From the NCBI GenBank assembly GCA_963921825.1, contig OY997592.1, positions 25,709,730 to 25,773,729 on the forward strand: a DNA stretch of 64,000 bases, read 5' to 3'. The notes beneath the pieces are model-generated. The model saw nothing but the letters and a program-made list of their open reading frames with translations. It searched no databases and was not told where the DNA came from. The position numbers were made by a program, and so were the translations under genes. The DNA comes from Erodium maritimum. Lineage: Eukaryota > Streptophyta > Magnoliopsida > Geraniales > Geraniaceae. The stretch's first letter is position 1. Each line of letters opens with the position of its first letter. Of the stretch, positions 1 through 10,685 are shown one piece after another.

Positions 1-600
1 GTGATTTTAAAGGGTAAAGAAGAAAGGGTCTCTTTTCAATTTTCATTGAAAGTTGCAGTAGACAGATTTAGACAATGAGAGGACTTGCCCATCTTGACCA
101 ATATTGTATTATGCTTCCCATTAAACCAAACAGAGCAAATCAATAGGCTCCTTCATGGCTCTTGGTTACTTGAGAAAAATTATAAGTTATGACTATGACA
201 TAATCTTGATCACCCCATCAAATATTCAAATACTTAATTATACATTTGAAAACTATTTATTTTACATTCATATGAATCCAAACAGATAAAAACGATAAGT
301 TTATATGACTTGATTACTTGATCAAGAATTTAGGTTATGGTTGATTATCATACTAATGACTCAAATATTTTACTGTTAACTTAATAAGTCTCAATACCGA
401 ATAATATCATTCCACGTCTACTATTTTTTACATAGCATTGCGTTTATTCATTAACGATGGTGTGTTTTGGATGTTAACATACTTTTACATCAATCACAGA
501 AACAAACCAAATAAAACGGTAAAAGAGATTAAGACGATATTTTCTCTTCTAACACAGGGTTTCTTTCACTTAATGTTTCTAGTACGATTAGTTGTCGGTT
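1..600. other. AT-rich intergenic DNA, no gene seen
   Basis: AT-rich sequence with stop codons in all frames. No coding region, RNA gene or clear repeat boundary was recognised. Confidence 0.6.
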
Positions 601-613
601 AAGGTATACTTTG

Positions 614-2695
614 TACAAAGACATTGAAACACAACTTAAAAATAAGCCCATTTTCTCTCTAACAGAAACCCTACCTGCCAAGGTCGACCTTCTTCTTCCC
701 CCTCTACCCATCAACGACATCCATGGCGTTGACGCCATGGTATCCGGCCATGGATGTCGTCGGCGGTATCCCCTCTTTCCCCTCTTCCCTCTCCCCACCA
801 CTTTCTCCTCTTACTTTCTCTTTCCTCACTACAATGCCTCTCTCCCTGGTTTCCTCTTCGTCTCTTTTTGAATCCTCCGATAGCTTTGTTGGAGCTTTAT
901 CGTGCTCGACTGGTGTTGTTCAGACTATCCGATTTCAACGGTCGTTCCCTCGCCTGATTTTGGTCGTGTGTTCGCTAGAGGTTACACAATGGGTTGCGGG
1001 TGCTCCCGGTTTTTGCAGATCTCTGCTTCTCCAGCCAAGATCTGCAACTCGGGTTTGCGTCTTGCCTCCTCATGCCTTATGTTGCTTTGGGAGCTGATTT
1101 TTGGTGTTGCGGCTCCGACATGGGGACTTCTCGATGGTCATCTCGGGTTCGTTCTGGGTCGGGTCCAGCTTCGTCTGGTAGGGGCAGGCCGAGTGTGAAC
1201 TACGTAGGTTCTGGCCTAGGTCGGGTTCTACAACAGTTCGGGCCCTAGACCGGGTCGGATTCAACCCAAGTTTTGTTTTGTTTGAATAGGGCTAGGTTGA
1301 CTACTTCTTCCTCACAAGTGCTTCTCGGTTCGTCGGGCTGCCTTTTCTGCTTCTCGTGAACTTAGTTTAGGGGAGTCCAAGCTCGCACACCAGATCTGGT
1401 TTTGGTCAGATATCGTTTTGGGCTCTGTCCATGTTTGGCTTCGCTCGTGCTCGGTATTATTACAGGTTTTTCCTATCAGGTCTTCGTTTGGTGTTTGTCG
1501 ACGAGGGATTACCGGTTTTGGTATCGGAACTCTCAGCTCGAGCTTTAGTGTCGGATCCCCAATTCGTGAAAGGGTCAGTATTCGACCGGTGGTGTGGTGG
1601 TGGAAGCAGGGTTGTTGTGCTTTTTTCAAACCCGTTCTTGATGGTTCTCAAGCGGCTTGTTTCAGATCTATCGTGGGAAGCGTTTCTTAATCGTTTCGAT
1701 CTTTGATTCGTTGTGAATCTGGTCTCGTCCCTCGTCATCGCGGAGGGTCAGAATCTTAGTGGTGGCGTTCCGCTTCTCTACAACCTTTAATGTCTGATAT
1801 GTCCGAGTGTAGGCTGGCTCGTGCTCGGTATAACTACAGCCCTTCCCCTTCGGGTCCTTGTTTGGTGTTTGTCGACGAAGGGTTATCGATTTTGATTTTG
1901 GAATGCTCATCTCGAGTCCAGCCTCGGATCCCCAGAAGTCTAGACTTATGACTGCCTGTTTGTTGGAGTGTATTGGTCAGAAGCTCGGTCATGGTGTTGC
2001 GCTTCTATGTTGGTTTTGGTGTTAGAATTGTCCGGGTTCGTGTTAGTTCATGCTCAGTATAATTACAAGCCTTCCCCTTAAGGTCCTCACCTGGTATTGG
2101 CTGGCGAGGGGTAACCGATCACGATTTCGGAACGCTCAACTTGAATCCAGCCTCGGATCCCCGGAAGTGATGTCTTGTTGTTTCCTATTTGGAAGTTTGT
2201 GTTCGTTCTTGGTAGAAATAACGGTCCTCCCCCTATGAGGACTTTTTTGGTGTAGGCCAGAAATTGGTTTCGGAGGAGTGAGTTCGAGCTCCACCGTCCA
2301 CAAACGAGATAACCTTGGATGATGTCGGCGACCTAGTTTTTCTTTAGACCTGCGTCAGTCTGGGTCATCCTTTTCTTAGCTCTTCATGGTCGGAAAATCT
2401 AGGTACTAAGACCTCCTCATTTATCGTTCTAAGCATCATGGTTGGAAAATCTTGTTAGTAGACCTTGTTTATCTTGTTTGCACCTATGTTAGGTTGCTAT
2501 ATGTTGTTGTTGGATTCACGGGTCTGTTTAGACCCTTTCATTGTTGTTGGGTTTTCATGAGGTTGAGTTGTCATGCCAATGCTCGAGTTAGTTGGTTATT
2601 GGTTTCTTTCACTGGTCTGTAGCTACACCACCTTCATGTACTCCTTTTCTCTCTCTGAAGATGTTTAATTTAAATATGCATTTGCTGATAAAAAA
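614..2695 (+). mobile_element. Candidate poly(A)-tailed retroposon, non-coding
   Basis: The segment starts with a CT-rich, 5'UTR-like stretch and is T/G-rich throughout. It ends at a short A-run after TGCTGATA. A 13-base direct repeat, AAGGTATAC/TT/CTTG, lies at 601-613 and 2696-2708 with two mismatches, consistent with an aged target-site duplication. Base style and tail resemble the better supported retroposon at 15517-17134. The sequence just downstream (2709-3230) has similar composition, so the A-run may instead be internal to an older element. No reverse transcriptase or other domain was seen. Confidence 0.35.
1430..2165 (+). repeat. Three dispersed copies of a ~135-bp module
   Basis: Three related segments begin near 1430, 1803 and 2033. 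Each contains TCGTGCTCGGTAT (or a variant), then a pyrimidine-rich stretch, then TTTGGTGTTTGTCGACGA or a decayed form, and ends near CCTCGGATCCCC. Spacing is unequal (about 373 and 230 bases), so this is dispersed internal duplication and not a clean tandem array. Confidence 0.6.
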
Positions 2696-2708
2696 AAGGT
2701 ATATCTTG

Positions 2709-4560
2709 CATAAATTTATTGGTGTTCAGCTTTGTGTTATTTGTGAGTATGTCTTCTTGGTTTAGTTCCATTTCTTGCATAGTTCTTGTAGGTCTTATTC
2801 AGTTCTCCTCCACCTCAGGGGTTGGGGCTCATCGTTTATTTAGGTGTTGGTCTCTGACGAGTTGTTTGGGACATTGAGCTTGTGGTTTGAAGACTATGTG
2901 GTTCTAATGATAGGGGTTAATGATTTTCTGGTGGTTTTGACCACCAACATGTCTTTTTTCATTTAACGGTGTTGACCATCGGCATGTTGATGGCCACTCA
3001 ACTCTCTAAGTCGATGGCCCTGATGTGATAGGTTGCGCAATAACAAGTTCTGGTATGGTTTTGGGGTGTTCCGAGTGGAAGTCAAGTAGGTGTGGTGGGT
3101 GCTACGGTTGGATGTTTGTCGTCTGAAGTTTTCGTTGGTACTTTGGGTTTCACGGTGGTTAAATCTAGGTTTAACCCCTGTTTTGTTTTTTCTTTCTAAC
3201 CCCTTTTATCTCGTGTAGTTGTGTTGAAGTGTTTAGCATTTTATGTTTGCCTTAGTCCTAATTTTTTATCATCTAATTAATTTTTTTAAATATATACTAT
3301 TAATAAATATTATGTTTTCATCTTAAATATTTATTATTAATAACTTTCTATTTTATTGAGATTATTTATATTAAAACAATATATATTATTATAAAATTAT
3401 TTGTGATTATTATTTTTAAAATTAATAATAAAAGTTAATAAAATATATATTTTTTATATATTAAATATTGACTATTATTTTTATATGATATAATTATTGT
3501 GTATATAATAGTTATCTGGAAAAAATTACAAAAATACGAATAAGACTAGCGTCCAATGTATTTTACAATCTTAGATGAGATAATGCACTTTGACGAATTG
3601 TACACAAAAATGGAGTTGTGTCCTCACTATTGGGAAACTTCAGAAGGGAAGCGTATCCATTGTGTCGCATTAGTGAATGTTTATATTGTTTTGATAGTAG
3701 GGAGATGTAGTCTATATTGTAGAACTGGAAGTGCACTAAATACTTAGGGTATGCATCAAAGAATGTTGTGTCTCCTTAATGGCATTGTGCCGACGTAATT
3801 TTGATGTATTGTGTTATCACATTTACTTCGAATCTCAAATGCATTATCAGTTGAGAGACGCAACTTTTAAATGTTGTGCTATTAAATGAGACAAAATAAG
3901 AAAAGAATAAAACAGAACATGTGCATCCTTTGTTGTTCTAGTGTAAACCTAGTATCCACAATACAGTTCACTATTCACTTCACAATTTCATAAATTCTAA
4001 ATACTTGTTAGTTGATAATTAAAAATATTTTAAAAGTTGTCAAATTCAAATAATTATAAAAGTTATCAACTATAATGGATTTTTTAATCAAAATATGAAT
4101 AAAACCAGTGACCTTATCAAATATCTACCTTCAGTCGCTTCGTTCAAGGTTCCATACTGCTTGACATTCTCTCCACGCACAACCTCCGTCTACTCATTGT
4201 GTTGCCAAGTGAGTTCGTTCTATAATTTGTTAGATGTCCTAGATGATCTGGTACGTACAGGTGCAGAAGGTGCGCGGTGCAACCATGCTAATCCAGCGTT
4301 TGATCTTGTCAACACACAGTCTTCTCGATCTGCGGCTGGAAGTGCTCTAGCTCATGGTAATGGTCTGGACCGCGAGGCGCTGGACTGCTTTCCTTATTTT
4401 CTTACTTTAAATTTGTGTCGCTCATTCCCGCTCTGTTTGTGCTCTGATTGACCTCGTTCTTGCGCCAATATTTTTCTCTTTCTGCGGCCTACAAAACAAA
4501 ACTAATCATAAATATATTTGGACACATGAAAAATATCGACTATGAACGAGGTTTTGCACG
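2709..4560. other. Gene-free stretch, partly very AT-rich
   Basis: 2709-3230 is T/G-rich and resembles the retroposon-like DNA before it. About 3270-3530 is almost pure A/T. 3556-4560 has only short open frames with no recognisable domain. The solo LTR that follows is inserted into this DNA, whose continuation is at 10681. Confidence 0.5.
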
Positions 4561-5437
4561 ATTATTGTAAAGACCGCCCCGGTTAAAATTATTAATATTT
4601 AAATTATTAGTTTGGACCGTCGTTGGTTGGAAAACGATTTGAATTTTGGGCTTGATTCAAGAAAGAAAATAGAACAGGAAAAAAAAAGGACATTGGACCA
4701 AGCCAGACCAGGCCCAGCCTGTCGGGCCCAACTCGCCAGCCCAAGCCCACGCCTTACCCTAGCTACAGTGCGTCTCTGTCTCACTTCAGTGCACGCATCC
4801 CAATGCTTCGTCTTCCTTCCTCTCTTCTCTCTCGATTCTTCTCCCTCTCTCTCGACAACTCATCGCCGGCGAGCTTCTTACTACAGCTCCCGGTCTCGAA
4901 ACGAAGCACGCCGATACGAGACAGACGCTGAAGCCACCGTTACCTCGCCGTGTCCGGAACTGAGCCACGCCGTCGAGCGAGCTACGCGAACCAGATCTGG
5001 ACGCCGCCGCCACCGGAAGCTCTCGCGTTGGTTCTCTCTTCCGGGCTCGATTCGCACCGCGCCGGAGACAAGGGAATAAATCCAGGTGAGCGACGCGTTC
5101 GGCCGTCTCCTTCCCCGACTTTCCCCCATCTTTCTCGAGCTCCAGTGTCTTTTCTCCTCACGCCGGCGAACTTCGTTCTCACGCCAGATCTGAGGCGGAG
5201 GAGGTCGTGGGTCGCGCGCCAGACACCGTCTCACTCGCCACGTTCAAGCCAGCACCCTGCCGCCACTCCCAGCCACCACCGCTCGTCCCTCCGAGCTCCC
5301 CTGACGCCGCCGGCCGCCGTCGAGAACCCAAACCCTAACCCTCACTTCTTCCCCGTTCACAGCTCAGGCCAGGACCTAGACTTTGGCCAGGCCGAGGCTC
5401 GACCCAACTGGGCCTTGGGCCTCTAGGCCAGTTTGGG

Positions 5438-8400
5438 TGTCACGCCCCAATTTCAGTAAACCGAACTCGGGACGCGAACGTTCAGAATAAGAAAGCACTT
5501 TGAAACCCTTTCCATTAAAACGCTTTACAATACCAGTTTAGTTCAACAAAAAGATAATTACAACTCAAAATAAAACGTCCCACAAGCGGACAAAAAGCGA
5601 GGTATCCGTCGCTAGACTAAAAAGTAACCCGGACTCCCGCCCCTAGCTCTTCAAGCTTCGGAAGCTCACCTAGTCCGACCTGCGACAAGTACCTGTAGGA
5701 AAAGCAGCTAGGGGTGAGCGTTCGCTCACCACCACGGATAACAGACTGACTACGGCATAATTAGCAGACAATGCCGGTAACACCAACAATAAACTCAACA
5801 CCGGGGAACATTATCCCCAACTCAAGTACTCCGACTGACACACGCCCACTGTTACCTTCCCTGACCAACTCAACACTCTGACACGTAAAACTAGACCCGA
5901 CACGACGATCACGACCTCTTCCAAGGACTCAAGACCACCACGCAACTCCCAAGATCACAAAGGATCGCACACCAAACAAGATCACAAAGGATCGCATACC
6001 AGCTGCTCAGTAACCTCCCTCAATCACGCGCTTCGCCGAACCACTCAGGCCAGGCGGTCGACCTGTATCAGTAACCTCTCTCTCTCTCACGCGCTTCCCC
6101 GACACAAAGTCGGGCCAGGCGGTCGACCTGTCACACTCACAACCACTAAACCACACACGCGCGGCCAGGACCCCTTTACTGACGGGCGGGCCCCCTACCC
6201 CGTCTGAACGTGCAGACGCGTGTGATCGAGGACCCCCGTTTCATGAAGCGGGCCCACAACCTCAGGTAACCGCAATCACAATCACAAACACAGTTCAACA
6301 AACAGCAACTACACAAGTTCAGCACTCCACAGGCACTCATGGCCACCCAAGACACCAACCGTAAAACACGGACTCAATAGCCCCACAGGCACTCACGGCC
6401 TCCCAAGATACACCAACAGTAACTCACGGACTCAACAGTAACTCACGGGCTCAACAACCCCACGGGCACTCACGGCCTCCCAAACCACCAACAGTAAAGA
6501 CACGGGTTCAACAACCCTACAGGCACTCATGGCCACCCAAAACACCTAAGGTAAAGACACGGGTTCAACGACCCCACGGGCACTCATGGCCACCCAAACT
6601 CAACAATAATACACGCTCGCAACTTACCGAGACTCTAACTCGTAAGCCAGCCAAAGACACCAACCTTAGTACACGGGCTCTCATGGCCACCCAAACACAA
6701 ATAATAACACTGGCTCTCATGGCCACCCAAGACTCAACAGTAATACCACGGGCTCTCATGGCCACCCAAGACACGACAGTAATAACACGAGCTCTCATGG
6801 CCACCCAAACTCAATAATAAAACACAACAACCTCCGGCATAACCAATGCCTCCAACAGTTCTAATATCGATAAGTTCACAATCAACCTCCAGGCATGGTC
6901 ATATGCCTACAGTAATTCTAATAACACTAAGTTCTCTGCTCCTACGACACTACTAAGTGTCACATGCATTTCCAATATTCGCTACGTTCCCGTATCATGT
7001 CTTTCTAATATTCGATAAACCTACTTAACCCACGACACCCCGGTGTGACATGCAATTCTACTGTTAACTTTCCCTAGTCAGGGCCGAGATCCGGCTACTT
7101 TTCCCTACCTCAACTGAAGAGCAACCGCTATGTCTCCTAGCTGCTGACGTCCTGGCTCGCTACCTCCGGTCTTCTCTTTGATCGAAGCCGGACTCTAAAT
7201 TTAACACGAAGCCACAATTAATAACGGTTCCACCGCTAAATTAACGGTTACGATTAGTCCAGTCTAGATCCGACAGTTGTCCTTTAAACTCGAGCGGGCT
7301 AAAAGAGGGATTACGACGTATCGGGTTCGAGCACCCGCGCACCGAGGCCGGTGCATGTTCCCGAGGGTAAATATCGAGGCACGGGTTACGTGGCACGATT
7401 CCTGAGGTAACCGATTTACCGCTCCACTTTTATCCCGTTCTAAGTCCGTTTAACGTCTAGTTTAAACGTTCAGGTTCCCAAACTCAATCCAGTTTCGATC
7501 CAATAATCTCAACAAGAAAACCTTTTGCTCGACTCTGGTTTCGTTTTCCTTTTTGATTAAAACCATTTTATTTCCAAAGTCGATTCTCGTTTTTAAACCC
7601 ATTTTCCTTTAAACTCTGATAGATTAAATTCTTTTGTTTTGGTTTGCTTCTACTTCGACCTAACACCAACACACAGAATTCAAAAAAAAACCTAACTGCT
7701 TCTAAACAACTTTCTTTTCATTTTCCCCTTTTACATCTCGAAGATTTGAGTCCAGAACAAGATACAAAACAAACGGTTTTAACAGTTTGGGACAGAAGAA
7801 AACAACGTGAAGGAGAAGCACGGGTTTCGAGTCCGGCCGGCCAAAACCTCACAGCGGTGGGGGCTCACCGTACAGTGGTGGGCGGCGGCTGCTGGAGCGG
7901 CGGAGCACGGCGGTTCAGCCTCAGATCCGGACGAGACCGACGATCCCGTCCCCAGATCTGTCGCGCTCGTTGGCGAGTTCGTCCGGACGGCACGACGACG
8001 GGGCTCAGGCGTGGAGGTGAAGGTCGTTGGGCGGTGCACGGCGGCGGTGACTTCGGACGGCGAGGAGGTGGCCGCGGTCGTGGGTTCCGCCTCAGATTTG
8101 AATGGGAACGGACGGTTCCGTCCCGGATCTGAGTGCGCGCCGGCGAGTCTGTCACGCCTCTGGTCGTGCACGGCGACGGCGGACTCGGCGACGCTCGAGC
8201 GTGGAGAGGAGCGACGGTGGCGCGAGGAGAGAGGGACGGCGGTGTTGGTCTCGAACGGCACTGGATCGGGAGAGGGAGAGGGTGGTCGGGGACCCGAGCT
8301 GGTCGGAGGTGGTGGTTCGGGGCGACGGCTGGTGTGCGGAGAGAAAGGTCAGGGTTTGAGGGGGAGCGGTGTAGAGGGAGACGAGGGAGGACGGGTGGTG

Positions 8401-8737
8401 TCCGGATCCGGTGAGGGAGAAGAAGACGGCGTGGAGGAGGAGGAAGACGCGAGGGCGAGGGCGAGGGCGAGGTCGGGTTCGAGAGAGAGGGGGGCGGCAG
8501 AAGTGAAGGGGAGTTAGGGTTTCGACCCTTAACTCACCCTTTTATAGTCCGGACGGGAGGTGGGCATGAACGACTTGGGCCGTTGACGGGGAAACGGGCT
8601 GCACGACCCAACCGCGCAGAGGCCTGTTCGGTCTGCTCGGTCGGGTCTGGCCTGGCCGGGTTGCTGGTCGGGTCCGGTCCGACCCGGTCCGACCCAATAT
8701 TTTATTTTATTTTTTATTTTTTTTAGCGGTCTTCACA
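5438..8737 (-). mobile_element. Solo LTR nested in the outer LTR, opposite strand
   Basis: On the plus strand it begins TGTCACGCCCC and ends CTTCACA, i.e. TGTGAAGACC..GGGGCGTGACA on its own strand. The duplication TTGGG flanks it at 5433-5437 and 8738-8742. At 3300 bp it is the longest copy. It carries the stem-loop GTGAGCGTTCGCTCAC (5715-5730), a tandem array (about 6317-6815) and a GC-rich purine strand (7760-8540). That GC-rich part makes a 236-codon open frame on the plus strand (7807-8517), judged spurious. It is younger than the outer copy because it interrupts it. Confidence 0.85.
6317..6815 (-). repeat. Tandem repeat array inside the nested LTR
   Basis: Some ten imperfect units of about 38-48 bases share the core CATGGCCACCCAA or CACGGCCTCCCAA, followed by a CCAACAGTAA-like spacer and CACGGGCTC. 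The same array type occurs in the solo LTR at 29227-32249 but not in the other LTR copies. Confidence 0.8.
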
Positions 8738-9719
8738 TTGGGCCTCGGGCTAGGCCAGGCCAGGCTAAGGCCCAATCCGAGTTCGGATCTGGGTCCGGGT
8801 CGGTCTGAACCTGGGTCTGGGTCGGGTCTGGGTCGGGCTCGGGTCAGGTCCGGGTCTAGATTCGGATCCTGGTCAGATTTGGGTCGGATTCAGGTCGGGG
8901 CCGGGTTGGATAGATTATTTAATTAATTAAAGTAAATGATTTAAATTGGAAAACTTAAAGGACCTAATTGATAAATTAAAGGACTTAATTGGTAAATTAG
9001 AGGACTGTTACGGACTGAACCGGGACTGATTACCGCCTTTACTTGTTAAAATCAGACTTTGACCTCGATCGTGGAGAAGACCGGAGGTAGGCCCGGACGT
9101 CATCAACTAGGAGTTCCAGATAGTGTTTGAGAGGTAAGGAAAAGTACTAAACTCGTTTAATTTAAATAACGCTAATAGTATGCCTATAGGATAATAATAA
9201 CCGGAAAGGTCCTAGATTGCATATAGGATGTGATTCACTAGAATAACTACTTTTCAATTACAATAATAATCGGGCGTGTCTTAGTATGCATATAAGATGT
9301 GATTCACTAGAATAACCGCTTTCAATTATGGAAATTGCCGTGCTGGTAGAATGGCTATGTCGAGCCTTAGGATTGCTTGTTGATTGTATTTATTGATGAT
9401 TGTTCACCGTAAGGTCGATGCATGATCCGTCCTTCAGATAAGATAAGAGTCATACTAAACTAATTGAATTATGATGATCGTAATGTAATTGGTTGATCCG
9501 TGTTATGATTGATTGATCGAGTGAATGTTTGAATGTGAATTGGTTGTGCCTAATGATATGATCGGGTGAGTGATAGACCGATGGTGCGTGGTTGGTAAGG
9601 CATGCCAGTAAACTGGTTGTTATGATGTGTTCGTTGTAACGTGTTCGGTAAGTTTGGTTGGTATAGTATGTCGGTGTGAATTGTTGGGTTGATATGTTGG
9701 TATGATGGGTACACGATGA

Positions 9720-9935
9720 TCAGGTTACGTGATAAGGTGTACCTACCTTCCGACTAGGAGTCGGTAAAATGCGTTGTGATTCCATGATAAGGTGTACCTA
9801 CCTTCCGACTAGGAGTCGGTAAAATGTGTTGTTGCCAGTGTTAAGGCGCACCTGCCTTCCGACTAAGTGTCGGTAAAATGAGGGAAGAATCGTGATAAGG
9901 TGCGCCTGCCCTCCGACTGGGTGTCGGTAAATTGC
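9720..9935 (+). repeat. Four ~57-62 bp tandem units in LTR
   Basis: Four tandem copies contain AAGGTGTACCTACCTTCC (or a CGCCTGCC variant) followed by GACTAGGAGTCGGTAAAATG. Each unit has the self-complementary core CCGACT..AGTCGG, so every unit could form a small hairpin. Confidence 0.8.
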
Positions 9936-10370
9936 GTTATAGCTGTGAGATCCAGCGTATTAAGGGGGACTTATGTGTGTGTATTGCTAATGATTTGCTG
10001 TGTGATTGATATTGCTTTACTGTTGTGTGTATATTGGTTGGACGCTGTGACTTGTACCCCGTGCTATGGGAAGATACCCGACCGAGGTGTGTGCCGGTCC
10101 GGTATACCGTTTGTGTGTTTTACCCCGATGTGAGTTCCAGAAAGTCAGTGTACGGATCAGAGTCTTGTGATCTGATATTCAATTATTTCGGTATTCGTGT
10201 GTTCCTTTAAGTGATTCCTTTGGTAAATTCGTTACCTTTCCTATGATCTCCTTGAGTGTTACCTTCTTTAAGTATTGCATTTCTTGTTGATCTTTATTCA
10301 GTGTCTGTCGGATAAGTGTACTAATCGGTTTTATTGGTAAAACGGGGGTTCCTTTACTGCTTTTTCCTAC

Positions 10371-10384
10371 TGAGCGTAAGCTCA
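10371..10384. other. Conserved LTR stem-loop TGAGC-GTAA-GCTCA
   Basis: A five-base-pair palindrome with a GTAA loop lies 28 bases before an acceptor-like TACAG. The same site occurs in every LTR copy that includes this part: 14613-14626, 39523-39536, 60300-60313 on the plus strand and 54494-54507 on the minus strand. Two copies have a longer stem variant with a GTTC loop (5715-5730 and 29504-29519, minus-oriented LTRs). Conservation of both arms across divergent copies suggests a function in the LTR transcript, but the role is unknown. Confidence 0.7.
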
Positions 10385-10685
10385 CCCCCCTTCTTGTTTA
10401 CTGTCTGTACAGGTTTTCTTGATGAGTAGACCTAGCGGTGGTCTCAGGGCCCGGGAGCTCCTTGAGGCTTCGGGAGATTTCATGTTTTAGAGACGTACCG
10501 TACTTTGTACTAAACTACATTTTCTGTCATTCCGTTGGTTTGAGCTTTTGACTCTTAAATTTTGAACTTAATTTAAGTTTTGCGGAGATTGTATTGTTAA
10601 ATTCCTTTTTATTTACTGTTTAAATTATTATTCCTAGTTCACGTCTCGATTCCGGTCAAAACCGGATTCGGGGTGTGACAATTAT

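Larger units (their letters stand above)
4566..10680 (+). mobile_element. Solo LTR of long-LTR retrotransposon (outer copy)
   Basis: The element begins TGTAAAGACC and ends GGGGTGTGACA, with the five-base duplication ATTAT at 4561-4565 and 10681-10685. After removing the nested copy (5438-8737) and its TSD, it is about 2.8 kb and has no internal protein region, so it reads as a solo LTR. From 5' to 3' it has: a GC-rich leader with CCCTAACCCT (about 4785-5400), a stretch of repeated GGGTC-type words (8760-8900), a GAG/GTAAGG donor-like site at 9133/9134, a block with two related ~75-bp units (9177-9330), a tandem repeat (about 9720-9935), the palindrome TGAGCGTAAGCTCA (10371-10384), an acceptor-like TGTACAG ending at 10412, and the terminal part shared by all copies. 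Long LTRs with TG..CA ends and 5-bp TSDs are standard LTR-retrotransposon traits. Ty3/gypsy is inferred from the gag remnant elsewhere in the window. Confidence 0.85.

Noticed and set aside
4095-4451. 118-codon frame
   Set aside because: No recognisable domain, low coding character, and surrounded by repeat debris.
4950-5426. 158-codon Pro/Ser/Arg-rich frame
   Set aside because: It falls in the GC-rich leader of the outer LTR, runs up to the LTR junction and overlaps other open frames of similar length. A composition artefact.
7807-8517. 236-codon open frame on the plus strand, Gly/Arg/Glu-rich
   Set aside because: It lies in the GC-rich purine strand of the nested LTR, antisense to the LTR. 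Stop codons are rare there because of base composition, and no domain or start context supports it.
9720-9935. CRISPR-like array of short palindromic repeats
   Set aside because: The units are adjacent without unique spacers and lie in a plant LTR. It is an ordinary tandem repeat.
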